Source: Candidatus Obscuribacterales bacterium (lineage in GTDB: Bacteria > Cyanobacteriota > Vampirovibrionia > Obscuribacterales > Obscuribacteraceae). Taken from it: DNA of 64,000 nucleotides. The DNA lies in the NCBI GenBank assembly GCA_021732085.1, contig JAKFVQ010000021.1, positions 62,001 to 126,000 on the forward strand, written 5' to 3'. Below, in pieces: positions 26,189-36,284 of the stretch (position 1 is its first letter; every line of letters starts with the position of its first letter). The notes below the pieces were generated by a model, which was given only the letters and a program-made list of their open reading frames with translations, was not told the origin of the DNA and did not search any database. The translations under genes were made by a program, and so were the position numbers.

Positions 26189-27628
26189 ATGACTGAGACA
26201 GGTCGCGCTACTGAAACGGTAGAGAAGAAGACAGAAGAGACAAACAACAACAGACCCGAGAATCCTTTCTCAGCTCAAGACTTGCAGACAGGCAAGATCG
26301 ACAGACCAAAGGATCCTCAGGCTGAGCGTGGTCTCTTAAACTTCGGCGACGCTCAGAAGCCTACCCTAACACCCGAGCAGATGGCAGGTTCCATCATGGA
26401 GGGCAAGCAGGCACTCGATAAGCTTGCTCAAGTCAAAGGAGTGAAGCCAGGTGATGCTGGTTGGAATGATTTCGTAAAAGGGTTAAATAACAATCCGCTC
26501 GATAACGCCGATCGAAAAGACGGTTTTGTAAAAGCTATCCAGGCTGCCTATAAGAATGATGGCATTAACGGTGTCGATAAGTTGATTAACGACGCCAATG
26601 ACAAAGTAGTGGGACCATTTGGACCGACAATTAACATTAACGACAAGATGATGGCGACGCTTTCGTTGAAAGCACAGACAGACGACGGGAAACTGCATGA
26701 CATTGCAAAGCCTGTGACGTTCAAACTTGAGACCAACGATAAGCCTGTCCAAACCGGCAAGCTGACGAAAGATGTCGATCCGGCTCCAATTGCTAGCGGT
26801 TACGGACTTACAAAAGCCTTCACAGAACTAGCGAAGTTGGCTCCTGGTGAGTGGACGCCCAGCAGTGATACGCAGCAGAAAGCGCTTAAGTTCATCAGCG
26901 AGAATAAAGGTGATCTGGACAAGATTCCGCCGAAGATGCTTGATGCTCTTGCATCTAAAGATCACAACGAGCTGAACAAATTTTTGAAAATTAAGGGCTA
27001 TTCAATAGAATTGAAACCCATACAAGGCGATGGCGTCGGTGTTGTGACATCAATCGAGATCGAGGGCAAGTGGGCCGCAAAAAATTACGCACCGATTAAA
27101 GTTGGTGACAAAGAATATCCAGCGTTTCAGAAGAAAACTGATGAAATCTATCAGGTTGCCGGGCGTAAGGAGCCGGTGATAAAGCTTTATGAGCAGGATG
27201 GTATCAGAGTCTATGCCACTCCATATGATGGCAACCTCAACGGTCTGGACGCCACTGATGTCGCTAGTAAGTTGAGTCCTGAAAACAATCCGAAAGTTCA
27301 AAACCCTGAAGGTTACACTCACGTTGTCATGCCAAAAGTGGACATGAATCGCGTATCCGAACTCAATTGGTTGAAAGGAATGACCAACTCCTCAGGGCAT
27401 CGCATCGATCAAGCTCTGGCACAGGCGATGGTGCAGATGGATGAGAAGGGCTTCAAGGCTAAGGAGGGTCTGGCGATCGCAACATCCAGATCGATCTCTT
27501 TCGACAAAGACAAAAATTTGACAATGGATAAACCCTTTCTGCTCTGGTTCGAGAAGGATGGCGTCAAGCAGCCTATTTACGCCACTAAGATCGACCAGCA
27601 ATATTGGAAAGCTCCAGAGAAGAAGTAG
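26189..27628 (+). CDS. Divergent serpin-like protein, leaderless
   Basis: A 479-residue protein with a good ribosome site (AAGGGGAA). The C-terminal about 190 residues follow the serpin fold order: EGKWAAKNYAPI (the F-x-G-x-W strand region, about 292-303), IRVYATPYDGNLNGL (about 339-353, the PY-x-G-N/D strand), HVVMPKVDM (about 378-386), NWLKGM, a helix, then MDEKG (the hinge start, about 417-421), a loop, and DKPFLLWFEKDG with a final short strand (the serpin C-terminus). Known serpins trap proteases with the loop after the E-x-G hinge. Here the hinge reads GFKAKEG rather than G-T-x-A-A-A-T, with Phe at P14 and charged residues, so inhibition is doubtful. The N-terminal half aligns poorly; the first 50 residues are polar and disordered with no signal peptide. 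The assignment is by eye and needs a profile search. Confidence 0.6.
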   Translation: MTETGRATETVEKKTEETNNNRPENPFSAQDLQTGKIDRPKDPQAERGLLNFGDAQKPTLTPEQMAGSIMEGKQALDKLAQVKGVKPGDAGWNDFVKGLNNNPLDNADRKDGFVKAIQAAYKNDGINGVDKLINDANDKVVGPFGPTININDKMMATLSLKAQTDDGKLHDIAKPVTFKLETNDKPVQTGKLTKDVDPAPIASGYGLTKAFTELAKLAPGEWTPSSDTQQKALKFISENKGDLDKIPPKMLDALASKDHNELNKFLKIKGYSIELKPIQGDGVGVVTSIEIEGKWAAKNYAPIKVGDKEYPAFQKKTDEIYQVAGRKEPVIKLYEQDGIRVYATPYDGNLNGLDATDVASKLSPENNPKVQNPEGYTHVVMPKVDMNRVSELNWLKGMTNSSGHRIDQALAQAMVQMDEKGFKAKEGLAIATSRSISFDKDKNLTMDKPFLLWFEKDGVKQPIYATKIDQQYWKAPEKK

Positions 27629-27661
27629 TGCCCGAGCAAATGGTAGGGTGCCTCAGGTTTT

Positions 27662-28459
27662 TCAGCGCTTAGCTGTTTGAACCTTGGCCTTCGCCCACAT
27701 CTGCGCGAGTTCGTCTTTGCTTAGTTCTTTAAGTGGACGCATGGAAATACTTTCCATGGCGCGGTATCGCATACGAAATTTTTCGATAGCCAGGAGCAGC
27801 GACTCTTCCGGGTTGAGCTTGTTCCATCTTGCGACGTTGACCATGCAGAAGAGCACGTCGCCAAGCTCAAGCTCGACCTCTTCTTGCCGGTTTTCACCTT
27901 CACTATCTAGTGCTTCTTTGAGTTCATCAATTTCACTAAGGACCTTTTGCCAGAGTTCATCAGAATCCTTCCATTCGAATCCTTCCGACACTGCTTTCTC
28001 CGAAACTTTCAAGGCTTTCAATAAAGCCGGCAGCGCTTTTGGCACGCGGTCCACAATCGATTGCTCGGCTTCTGTTTTGCCTTTTTTCTCTGCCTCCAGC
28101 TTTTTCAATTCTTCCCATTGAGTGACTACGGCACCAGCCGAATCCAGCTTGTTCTCGCCGAACACGTGAGGATGACGCTCGATCATCTTCTTGTTGATTC
28201 CGGCTGCCACATCCTCGAAATCGAACTGATTGTTTTCGCTGGCAATTTGCGCGTGCAGCAAAATTTGCAGTAGCAAATCCCCGAGTTCTTCGCAGAGTTT
28301 GGCTGGGTTATCCTCGTGGATAACCTCGAGCACTTCGTATGCTTCTTCTAACAGATAACGCGCCAGCGAGCGATGATCTTGCTCGCGATCCCACGGGCAA
28401 CCGTCGGGGGCTCTCAATCTTGCGATTGTGTTCTTAAATTCGTCTATGGACTTTCCCAT
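27662..28459 (-). CDS. mazG: Nucleoside triphosphate pyrophosphohydrolase MazG
   Basis: A 265-residue two-domain MazG. The N-terminal copy has RLRAPDGCPWDREQDHRSL and the metal-binding LLEEAYEVLEVI ... EELGDLLLQ motif; the second half repeats the fold with EVELELGDVLF. MazG hydrolyses (d)NTPs to the monophosphate and pyrophosphate and removes aberrant nucleotides. Its length is standard. It is transcribed divergently from ugd, with a 93-base shared upstream region, and converges on the serpin-like gene. Confidence 0.92.
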   Translation of the reverse strand: MGKSIDEFKNTIARLRAPDGCPWDREQDHRSLARYLLEEAYEVLEVIHEDNPAKLCEELGDLLLQILLHAQIASENNQFDFEDVAAGINKKMIERHPHVFGENKLDSAGAVVTQWEELKKLEAEKKGKTEAEQSIVDRVPKALPALLKALKVSEKAVSEGFEWKDSDELWQKVLSEIDELKEALDSEGENRQEEVELELGDVLFCMVNVARWNKLNPEESLLLAIEKFRMRYRAMESISMRPLKELSKDELAQMWAKAKVQTAKR

Positions 28460-28552
28460 TACAAACAGGCTAACACAAGCCTCAGTGACCTGACATTTAG
28501 GGCTGCTTATTGTTATATTGGGGCAGTATTAGGTATCTGGTGGAATTTTGCT

Positions 28553-29944
28553 GTGGATGTTTGCGTAATTGGTGCAGGTTATGTTGGTCTGGTGACCAGC
28601 TGCAGTCTCGTTCATCTCGGGCATCGGGTCGCTGTTGTAGAGGCTGACAAGAACAAGCTTGCCACGTTGGCGGCTGGGGAGTGTCCCTTCTATGAGCCTG
28701 GCGTTTCGGAGCTGCTGAAATCCTATGCCAGGACGGATTTGCTGAGTTTTACCGATTCATTGTCGGATGCAGTTCGTAATTCAGAAATTATATTTATCTG
28801 TGTAGGCACGCCCCCTTTGCCAAGCGGTGAGCCCGATATGTCTCAAGTTGTTGGCGTCGCCAAAGAGATTGGTGCAAGTCTGGATTCGACCAGGAAGCGC
28901 ATTGTAGTCAACAAGTCTACTGTTCCGGTAGGGTCCGGTAACTGGGTTGAGATGTTGGTTAATCAAGGTGTGCAATCGATGCAGACCGTCCCTGCAAGGG
29001 CTAGTAAGGCTGATGCTCCTGTGTTCAGCGTAGTCAGCAATCCCGAGTTTCTCCGTGAAGGCAGTGCCTTGCACGATACTTTCTATCCCGATCGCATCGT
29101 CATCGGTAGTCCCGAAGGAGTCGCTGTCGATCGCATGCGCGAGCTCTATCGTCCACTGATCGAACAGTCCTTCTCCGCTCCTGAACAGGCTCCACGTCCA
29201 TCCGGTTTCAGTGTGGTACCGTTCCTGGTGACAGACTTAGCTTCGGCTGAAATGATCAAGTATTGTGCAAATGCTTTCCTTGCAATGAAGATCAGTTTCG
29301 CGAACGAAATGGCTGGTATTTGCGAAAAGGTCGGAGCCGACATCAAAGAAGTTGCTCGCGGCATAGGCTTGGATAAACGCATCGGCACAGCTTTCCTCAA
29401 TGCCGGAGTGGGTTGGGGCGGAAGTTGCTTCGGCAAAGATGTCCATGCTTTGATCGAAGTTGCGCGCGAATACAGCGCTCCGACTCCGCTTTTGGAGTCC
29501 ACAATTGTTGTGAACAAAAATCAGCGTCACGTTGCGATCAAGAAGTTGCAAGAAGAACTGAAGATCATCAAAGGACGAACAATCGGCTTGCTCGGTCTGT
29601 CCTTCAAGCCGAATACCGATGACTTGCGCGATGCAGCCAGCCTGACGATCGCAGCGCAACTGGTGAAGATGGGTGCCCAGGTGCGTGCCTATGATCCAGT
29701 TAGCGTAGAACGCTGCAAGCAGTTGCATCCTGGTTTGGCAATCGATTATTGCCATTCCGTAGAAGAACTCGCCAACTCTGCTGACGCGCTTGTCCTGGTA
29801 ACAGAATGGGCCGAATTCAGCCGAGTTGATTGGTCCTCGATTGCGCGCACGATGAAAAATGCGTTGATGATCGACGGACGGAATTTCCTTTTGCAGGACG
29901 ACATGGCAAACGCAGGTTTCGTATACAGAGGTATTGGAGTGTGA
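28553..29944 (+). CDS. ugd: UDP-glucose 6-dehydrogenase
   Basis: About 463 residues from the GTG at 28553 ([16 protein letters not shown]); GGTGG lies about 10 bases upstream. The frame is open further upstream, but the NAD-binding fold begins here. The family motifs are present: the Rossmann Gx[32 protein letters not shown] and the catalytic Cys in [10 protein letters not shown]. The enzyme oxidises UDP-glucose to UDP-glucuronate with two NAD+. The stop overlaps the next start (GTGA), so the product is channelled in expression to UDP-xylose synthase. Confidence 0.93.
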   Translation: MDVCVIGAGYVGLVTSCSLVHLGHRVAVVEADKNKLATLAAGECPFYEPGVSELLKSYARTDLLSFTDSLSDAVRNSEIIFICVGTPPLPSGEPDMSQVVGVAKEIGASLDSTRKRIVVNKSTVPVGSGNWVEMLVNQGVQSMQTVPARASKADAPVFSVVSNPEFLREGSALHDTFYPDRIVIGSPEGVAVDRMRELYRPLIEQSFSAPEQAPRPSGFSVVPFLVTDLASAEMIKYCANAFLAMKISFANEMAGICEKVGADIKEVARGIGLDKRIGTAFLNAGVGWGGSCFGKDVHALIEVAREYSAPTPLLESTIVVNKNQRHVAIKKLQEELKIIKGRTIGLLGLSFKPNTDDLRDAASLTIAAQLVKMGAQVRAYDPVSVERCKQLHPGLAIDYCHSVEELANSADALVLVTEWAEFSRVDWSSIARTMKNALMIDGRNFLLQDDMANAGFVYRGIGV

Positions 29945-30900
29945 GAGTACTTGTAACAGGCGGCGCAGGATTTATCGGTTCGCATTTTACTGACCGACTC
30001 CTCGAAGAAGGGCATCACGTCATGGTTATGGATAATTTCATAACCGGCAATTTCGCAAACATTGAAGGGCACAAAGGAAATCCGCGCTTCGAATTTATAC
30101 ATCACAATGTCAGCAATCATATCCACCTGATCGGCGATATTGATTGGGTTATTCACTTTGCTAGTCCAGCCAGCCCGATTGACTACTTGCAGCTGCCTAT
30201 TGAAACGCTCAAGGTCAATTCTTTGGGCACTCATAATACTCTTGGATTGGCGTTGGCCAAGAACGCCAAGTATTTGCTGGCGAGCACCTCAGAAGTTTAT
30301 GGCGATCCATTAGTTCATCCACAACCGGAAGAATACTGGGGCAATGTGAATCCAATCGGGCCACGTGGTGTTTATGATGAGGCGAAGCGCTTTGCCGAAG
30401 CAATCACAATGGCTTATCACAATAAACATAAGCTGGATACGCGCATAGTTCGCATATTCAATTGCTATGGACCGCGCTTGCGTCCTGATGATGGACGAGT
30501 TGTTTCATCCTTTATCAAGCAAGCGTTGACCAATCAGCCGCTCACCGCATATGGTGACGGCAAGCAAACAAGAAGCTTTCAATACGTCTCGGATCTCGTC
30601 GACGGAATTCGCCGCTTAATGGACGTTGAGTACCATGAGCCAGTGAACATCGGCAATCCAGATGAGAAGACGGTTATGGAACTTGCTGAAATTATCAAAG
30701 AATTGACTGGCTCGAAATCTCCAATCGAGTTCAAGGATCTGCCTAAGGATGATCCGCAGCGACGCTTGCCTGACATAACTAAGGCGAAGAAGCTACTTGG
30801 TTGGACTCCCAAAATTGACCTCAAGACAGGGCTAACTAAAACGATCGATTGGTATCGTTCTTTGCTAAAGGATCAGGTCGGCTTGACTCACGCAAAATAG
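29941..30900 (+). CDS. uxs: UDP-glucuronate decarboxylase (UDP-xylose synthase), SDR family
   Basis: A 319-residue extended SDR enzyme starting at the GTG at 29941 ([16 protein letters not shown]), which overlaps the ugd stop by 4 bases. Motifs: GGAGFIGSH for [34 protein letters not shown], and YDEAKR with the catalytic Tyr and Lys, followed by the FNCYGPRL and YVSDLVDG segments typical of UXS. It would decarboxylate UDP-glucuronate to UDP-xylose, giving precursors for surface polysaccharide. The last 65 bases overlap the end of the convergent kinase-like gene. Confidence 0.9.
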   Translation: MRVLVTGGAGFIGSHFTDRLLEEGHHVMVMDNFITGNFANIEGHKGNPRFEFIHHNVSNHIHLIGDIDWVIHFASPASPIDYLQLPIETLKVNSLGTHNTLGLALAKNAKYLLASTSEVYGDPLVHPQPEEYWGNVNPIGPRGVYDEAKRFAEAITMAYHNKHKLDTRIVRIFNCYGPRLRPDDGRVVSSFIKQALTNQPLTAYGDGKQTRSFQYVSDLVDGIRRLMDVEYHEPVNIGNPDEKTVMELAEIIKELTGSKSPIEFKDLPKDDPQRRLPDITKAKKLLGWTPKIDLKTGLTKTIDWYRSLLKDQVGLTHAK

Positions 30901-32911
30901 AGGTCGCGTCCTCTTCGTCAGCTCGTTTAATCCTTTGTTTTAGCGCCTCTAGTTCCGTCTCATCGAGACCAGCGCTTAGCGCTTTATTACGAAACTCATT
31001 CATCATGAGCGGCGCTTTCATTTGAATCCTTTTTGAATAGTCTATCCCTTTCCGGAATACTGCCTGCGCCTCTGCTCTCTCCCCGAATGCCAGGTATGTT
31101 GTGCCGACGGCGCCATAGGCCAGGAGGTTGACCGTGTCCAGAGAGCCTTTGGCCGGGTGCGGTGTATATTGCTCCACCTTCTTTAGATATTCGCGCAGCC
31201 GGCTAAATGCAGCCTTCTTGTCTCCCAGCTTCATGCTTAGTTCAGCCAAAGACATCACGGCATCGCGATCTAGTGGCGTCTGAGCTATATCGGCAGACTG
31301 TTTGAGATATTGAAGCCCTTCTTTAGAATGAACATCTAACAATAATAAGCAACGGCCAAGATACAAAGGAATGCACCAATCTAGATCGCCATTATTTGAT
31401 AAGTTGATGTAATTGTCGGTGAGATCCAAATTAGGAGCCATTCCGGGGTCCTGCTTGTATTTGTCGTGCAGTTTCTTTGCTCTAATAAGTTCTCCCTTCG
31501 CTTCCTCATTTCTGCCAGTGCTCATGTAAACTATTGCAGCATCGAAGTGTGCCTGTGCCGCTTCAATTGTCTCTCTGCCATCGGGAAGCTTGCACTGGTC
31601 AAGTGCTTTGAGCAACGACTCTAAACAGTTTTCTGGCTGATCGGATAACGTGCTGAATAACCTGTATTGAAGACGATAAATAATGAATCGTTCTCTTCTC
31701 TCTTTTAATTCGCCAAGTAAGCTATTTAGCTCAGCTTCAAGTTCCTTGGTAGTTTGAAGAGTAAGATTGTGGTTGTTGCAGAGATAATTGATTTTGCCTG
31801 CCAGACCGCCAAGTTGCGATTTCGGAAATATTCCATACCTCTTAAGTCCCTGGGTTTTCTTTTCGCTGCCCTTCTTCTTGATCGGCTGATAGTGATATTC
31901 TGTGCTTTTCTTATCTACGTATGCTCGGATCGAGATGCCAGCTATCGCTATGCTTATCAAAGCTACACCAATACTTATGATGATCTTCTTGCTGTTGTCT
32001 TCTTTCGTGCTTTCGTCTTTGGATGATACTGACCGAAATGCATTCTCCAAATTGTCCTTGAATTCTGAAGCAGATTGAAATCTTTGTTCTGGAGACTTCG
32101 CCAATGCTCTGGCGAACAGCGTATTGATAGATTTTCTGAAGCCCGCCACGTCGCTTGCCGCAGCGGGAGTCAGTTCGGCTTGCAGATGCTGTCTTATAAT
32201 CTCGGCGCTCGAACTTCCATCGTACGGAGGTCTGCCTTCTATGCACTCATATAACATGCAGGCGACTGCATAGAGATCGGTTCTGGCATCAACGGGCGCG
32301 CCGCAACATTGTTCGGGGCTCAGGTATTTTGGGTTCGCGGTCAATTCAGCAAAAGGAGTAATGGTTGTTTTTCCACTGGATTGATTAGAGACCGCTCCTT
32401 CTTCTTTAGATAATGCAAAATCCAAGATCTTTACTAGATGATGTTTGCCCGTCGTGCCTTTCATCAAAAGCATGATATTAGCTGGGCGCAGACCCCGGTG
32501 AACTAATCCATTCGTGTGGGCGCAATCCAATCCATCCAAGATTTGGCTGAAAATTTTTTGAATATCTGTGAGGCTCATCCTCCCAGCTTTGAGCGACTTT
32601 TCCAGAGTTATGCCCTTCAAATATTCGTATACAAGAAAAGGACTCTTGTCGGAAAGGAACCCAACTTGAAGCAGTTTCACAATGTTCGGATGGTCCACTT
32701 TCGCAAGGTTCATTGCCTCACGTTTCATGCGCGCCAAAACATCATTGTCGGCGCTGAGCTGGGTGAACACCTTCACAGCAACGGTTTTCTTAAGCATCCG
32801 CAGCTCAGCTTCATAAATGATGCTTTTGCTGTTTTGTCCCAGTGTACCCAGAACTTCGAATTCCGGTGGCAGCGCAACAACAGTTTCTTGCCTGTCGTCC
32901 AGCTCCTCCAT
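30836..32911 (-). CDS. PknB-like pseudokinase receptor with TPR-type tail
   Basis: About 691 residues from the ATG at 32911, chosen because GAGGA lies 6 bases upstream; the GTG at 32929 has no site. A kinase-fold domain occupies about residues 18-280, then one membrane helix ([19 protein letters not shown]), then about 340 helical residues of TPR type. The kinase is degenerate: the Gly loop reads GQNSKS, the VAVK Lys is present, the catalytic loop HRDLKPxN reads HRGLRPAN (Gly GGT at 32492-32494 in place of Asp) and DFG reads DFA. Phosphotransfer is therefore unlikely; a nucleotide-sensing or scaffold role is possible. It is divergent from a second kinase-like receptor at 33057 of the same architecture. 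Confidence 0.85.
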   Translation of the reverse strand: MEELDDRQETVVALPPEFEVLGTLGQNSKSIIYEAELRMLKKTVAVKVFTQLSADNDVLARMKREAMNLAKVDHPNIVKLLQVGFLSDKSPFLVYEYLKGITLEKSLKAGRMSLTDIQKIFSQILDGLDCAHTNGLVHRGLRPANIMLLMKGTTGKHHLVKILDFALSKEEGAVSNQSSGKTTITPFAELTANPKYLSPEQCCGAPVDARTDLYAVACMLYECIEGRPPYDGSSSAEIIRQHLQAELTPAAASDVAGFRKSINTLFARALAKSPEQRFQSASEFKDNLENAFRSVSSKDESTKEDNSKKIIISIGVALISIAIAGISIRAYVDKKSTEYHYQPIKKKGSEKKTQGLKRYGIFPKSQLGGLAGKINYLCNNHNLTLQTTKELEAELNSLLGELKERRERFIIYRLQYRLFSTLSDQPENCLESLLKALDQCKLPDGRETIEAAQAHFDAAIVYMSTGRNEEAKGELIRAKKLHDKYKQDPGMAPNLDLTDNYINLSNNGDLDWCIPLYLGRCLLLLDVHSKEGLQYLKQSADIAQTPLDRDAVMSLAELSMKLGDKKAAFSRLREYLKKVEQYTPHPAKGSLDTVNLLAYGAVGTTYLAFGERAEAQAVFRKGIDYSKRIQMKAPLMMNEFRNKALSAGLDETELEALKQRIKRADEEDATSILRESSRPDPLAKNDTNRSF

Positions 32912-32971
32912 AAATTCCTCGCAGCTCACTTTTACTAATCACTTCAAGCCACTAGGGCAAGCTTGAGTTCC

Positions 32972-32999
32972 TTGACCGATACTCCCCGTAGTATATTTA
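32972..32999 (+). promoter_or_regulatory. Candidate promoter of the 33057 gene
   Basis: TTGACC at 32972-32977, a 16-base spacer and TATTTA at 32994-32999, in the region shared by the two divergent kinase-like genes. The -10 box is imperfect. Confidence 0.35.
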
Positions 33000-33056
33000 C
33001 CCTCTTTCTCGGTTTGTTGCCCTCGGCGCAGGGAAAATGAGTCTTTGGGGGTGCTT

Positions 33057-35408
33057 GTGAAATCGCTAGTTGGTGAAACTATCGCCGGGCAATACGAGGT
33101 TCTGGATGCGCTAGGGCATGGCGCGACCAGCGTCGTTTACAAGGCAAAGGATCTAGAAAACGACGAATTAGTCGCTTTGAAAATCCTGCACCAGTATTTA
33201 ATTCAGAAAGCTGACACTCTGAAGCGTTTCGAGCAAGAAGCCCAGCTTGCCATTTTGCTTGAACATCCAAATATTGTTAAAGTCCGCCGCTTCATTTCGG
33301 AGGAAGGACAGCAGCCGATTCTAGTTCTGGATTATGTCGAGGGCGAAACACTTGCCTCGATATTGCAGCGCGAAACGAACCTGACTTTGCCCCGGGCATG
33401 GAAGTTGTTTATCCAAATATCCGATGCAATTGAGCATGCTCATCAGAAAGGGATCGTGCATCGAAATCTGAAACCAGGAAACATCATAATCAGCAAGAAT
33501 GACGAGGGGAAGGAGGTCGCTCATATCACGGATTTTGGCATGGCCAAGCTTTTGCCGTCGTCCGGGCAGGAAATTCAAGAATTGACGCAAAAAGGAGCAG
33601 TAATCGGCAGTCCGCTCTACATGAGCCCTGAACAATGTCTCGGACGGACTATCGATGGGCGTTCCGATGTTTATTCTTTGGGCTGCCTCATGTATGCAGT
33701 ATTGCTTGGTCGTCCCCCTCTGAAAGGCGACCATATTATTGATACGATGGCGAAGCATGTCAGCGAAATTCCAGTTTCCTTCAATGATGCTTGTCCTCAG
33801 CTCAATTTACCAATTCAGGTTCAGGCGATTGTTTTTAAAAGCATGGCGAAAAAGCCTGAAGATCGCTACGAGAGCATGGATGCGCTTAAGCTCGATCTTC
33901 TCAGAATGCAGCAGGGCAAAAAGCCGAAAGCATCAACTTCAGTTATCACTGTCGGTGCGCCACCGCTTTCCATTCCGCCGAAATCAAATGTTGAGTTGCC
34001 CAGTCCAATTCAAAGTAAGTTAGCGACGGGATTATTGCTGGCACTAATTGTGGTATCACTAGGATTTATCGGTTGGGTTCGGAAATCTAAAACTAGCGAA
34101 GCAGATGAGCTGATCAGTCAGCAAGCGAAGATGAATTTGACGCGCAGGATATCTGGACTCTCGCCGCTGGCGCTTTTGCGGCAAGCGGACGAGCTGCGCA
34201 TGTTGAAGCGAGATCTCGAGGCTGCCCTTGTTTATAAGGAAGCTATTGTAAGAGCTGCTGATCTTGCTGATAAAGATGCGCAGAATCGGGAAATACTTTC
34301 AATCGCACACCAGGGTCTAGCAGATGTCTATCGACGAGTAGGCAAATTCCGTGATGCGCGAAATGAATACGAACAAGCGTTGAATATTCAATCGCTCGAT
34401 CCCCTTATGAATTCTGTCGCACGCAATCGTATTCAGATCGAAATTGCCGTATGTATGATGCACGATGGTCAACGCGCAGATGCCGTAAAAATGCTGGATA
34501 ACATTCTCAAGGAAAGCAAGGATCGGATAATTCGTTCGCGTGCCCAGCTCATGTTTGGCGACATATTTATATCTGAGGGGAAATTTGAAGAGGCCGGCAA
34601 GCGAATGGATCTGGCTCAGAATGAGCTTGAAGGGGCTGATGCCAGTCCCGAGTTGATGATGGTGCTTGCGCACCATGTCGACCTGCTCTGCGACCAAAAG
34701 AAGCTGCCTCAAGCTGAAACCCTGTTATCAGATACTTTGAAAAAGCTAGAGGCGCATTCAAATAAAAATCCGTCTGACTATTTCGATCTAATGACTTTTC
34801 TTTCCTGCGAGTTGGCTCGAATCCATTGCTTGCAAGGAAATTACGACAAAGCAATCGAATTGCTGGGAGCAAACAGTAAATATGCAAGTATGTCTTCGCG
34901 GCAGAGACAACTTGCCGTTACTGACGCATTAGCGGCATCGTATTTTCTTTCGAAGAAGTATGACAAGGCAACTGCCACGCTGGATAGTGTCGATGAAGGT
35001 CCGGTTGCGGGTCGTCTTGGCCATAATGCGACCGTAGTTAGGATGTTTGTTGAAAGCAAACAATTCATCAAGGCCAAAGAGATGATCGATGAGCTAAAGT
35101 CGAACAAAGGAGAGCTGAGCAATCAAGAACGGGCCGAGATTTATAGCTTGCAAAGTTTCGCCGAACTCAAGCAAGGTAAGTATTCGGATGCTCTTAAATC
35201 CGTCGACAAAGCTTTAGATCTTCTCGAGGACAGCCCGATAGATGAGTTCAGGCAAGAGTGCTGGATTTTGAAAAGCCGGGCGCTACGCGGCGTGGGACGA
35301 ACCGGCGCTGCGGAAGTGATCGAAAGGGAGAGCGGGCGGCGCCGCATTGCAAATGATCCCTATGACGAGCTTGTACCGCTTTATCATCAAAGAATTCAGA
35401 TGTGGTAA
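33057..35408 (+). CDS. PknB-like receptor kinase homologue with HRN catalytic loop, TPR tail
   Basis: About 783 residues. I choose GTG 33057, with GGGGG just upstream; TTG 33045 and GTG 33051 are alternatives. The kinase domain (about residues 12-265) has an intact Gly loop (LGHGATSVVY), VALK Lys, DFG (ITDFGMAK) and SPLYMSPEQ activation segment, but the catalytic loop is HRNLKPGN: the proton-accepting Asp is Asn (AAT at 33465-33467). A membrane helix follows (GLLLALIVVSLGFIGW), then about 430 residues of TPR-like helical hairpins outside the kinase. With this one change activity should be greatly reduced, so it is probably a pseudokinase or an ATP-binding switch. A response regulator begins 30 bases downstream on the same strand, suggesting one operon. 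Confidence 0.87.
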   Translation: MKSLVGETIAGQYEVLDALGHGATSVVYKAKDLENDELVALKILHQYLIQKADTLKRFEQEAQLAILLEHPNIVKVRRFISEEGQQPILVLDYVEGETLASILQRETNLTLPRAWKLFIQISDAIEHAHQKGIVHRNLKPGNIIISKNDEGKEVAHITDFGMAKLLPSSGQEIQELTQKGAVIGSPLYMSPEQCLGRTIDGRSDVYSLGCLMYAVLLGRPPLKGDHIIDTMAKHVSEIPVSFNDACPQLNLPIQVQAIVFKSMAKKPEDRYESMDALKLDLLRMQQGKKPKASTSVITVGAPPLSIPPKSNVELPSPIQSKLATGLLLALIVVSLGFIGWVRKSKTSEADELISQQAKMNLTRRISGLSPLALLRQADELRMLKRDLEAALVYKEAIVRAADLADKDAQNREILSIAHQGLADVYRRVGKFRDARNEYEQALNIQSLDPLMNSVARNRIQIEIAVCMMHDGQRADAVKMLDNILKESKDRIIRSRAQLMFGDIFISEGKFEEAGKRMDLAQNELEGADASPELMMVLAHHVDLLCDQKKLPQAETLLSDTLKKLEAHSNKNPSDYFDLMTFLSCELARIHCLQGNYDKAIELLGANSKYASMSSRQRQLAVTDALAASYFLSKKYDKATATLDSVDEGPVAGRLGHNATVVRMFVESKQFIKAKEMIDELKSNKGELSNQERAEIYSLQSFAELKQGKYSDALKSVDKALDLLEDSPIDEFRQECWILKSRALRGVGRTGAAEVIERESGRRRIANDPYDELVPLYHQRIQMW

Positions 35409-35438
35409 TATTCCCGCGTTGCTAGGCAGTTGAAAATT

Positions 35439-36116
35439 ATGGCGAAAATTCTCATTGTTGAAGACGATACGCACTTGCTAAGCGACGTTGTCGATTGGCT
35501 CGAGTTTGAACAACATACTGTTGAATCGGTCGGCGATGGCAAGGAAGCCGACGACCGTCTGAAATTCTATAAATATGATCTGGTTGTATTGGACTGGGAG
35601 CTGCCGGGCTTGCATGGAGTTGAAGTTTGCAAACGATATCGCGCCGCTGGAGGTCTGACGCCAATCATCATGCTGACAGGTAAAGGGCAAATCAGCGATA
35701 AAGAGCAGGGGCTCGATGCCGGCGCCGATGATTATTTGACTAAGCCATTTCACTTGAAGGAACTTTCTGCTCGTATACGTGCACTGTTGCGCCGTCCTGC
35801 CACCATGACTGGTGCCGTATTGGAAGTGGCAGGTCTGAAGCTCGATACGAACACGAAGAAACTATCGAAGGGCGATAAGGATATTGCGCTTACGCCAAAA
35901 GAGTACGCATTGCTCGAGTTTTTTATGAAGCATCCGAACGAAGTGTTCAGCCAGGAAGCGTTGCTCGAGCGGGTGTGGAGTTCGGAGTCGGAGTCATCCG
36001 TGTTTTCTGTCTACACAGCCGTCAAGGCGCTACGCAAGAAGATTGCCGAGGGTGACGAGAAGAAATCAGCTCTTGCCACCGTTCATGGATTGGGTTATCG
36101 ACTAGAATCGAAGTAG
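35439..36116 (+). CDS. OmpR/PhoB-family response regulator
   Basis: A 225-residue two-domain regulator from the ATG at 35439. The receiver domain has the acidic pocket (VEDD), the phospho-acceptor Asp52 in VVLDWELPG, Thr80 in IIMLTGKG and Lys102 in YLTKPF. The C-terminal winged helix (LTPKEYALLEFFMKHPNEVF, then the recognition helix in SVYTAVKALRKKI and the GLGYRLE wing) binds DNA. All receiver residues are intact. No histidine kinase lies near. It follows the HRN kinase-like receptor by 30 bases, so the partner may be that protein, or a distant histidine kinase. Confidence 0.92.
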   Translation: MAKILIVEDDTHLLSDVVDWLEFEQHTVESVGDGKEADDRLKFYKYDLVVLDWELPGLHGVEVCKRYRAAGGLTPIIMLTGKGQISDKEQGLDAGADDYLTKPFHLKELSARIRALLRRPATMTGAVLEVAGLKLDTNTKKLSKGDKDIALTPKEYALLEFFMKHPNEVFSQEALLERVWSSESESSVFSVYTAVKALRKKIAEGDEKKSALATVHGLGYRLESK

Positions 36117-36283
36117 CAATGTCAAAGTTGCATTCGCGATTCCTGGACTAGTGTTGAAATTAGCTACGTCGCTCAAAAATTCCTCAAAATTGTCGGCGAT
36201 TATAAGTGCATGAAGGTCATTGTTCTCGTGACTCTCTGTGTTATAGTCCCAGCCAAGCCAATCCCACCAATAGAGAACATCAG
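36102..36283 (-). pseudogene. Remnant of a SUKH/SMI1-KNR4-like protein
   Basis: On the minus strand the frame reads VLYWWDWLGWDYNTESHENN and then DLHALIIADNFEEFLSDV, which resembles the C-terminal end of SMI1/KNR4 (SUKH) proteins, where a W-D-x-x-x-E strand and an IADSFEEFL helix occur. The N-terminal two thirds are missing: upstream DNA is a hairpin and the antitoxin promoter region. SUKH proteins are often immunity proteins of toxin systems. The frame overlaps the end of the response regulator by 15 bases. Confidence 0.45.
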
Positions 36284-36284
36284 A

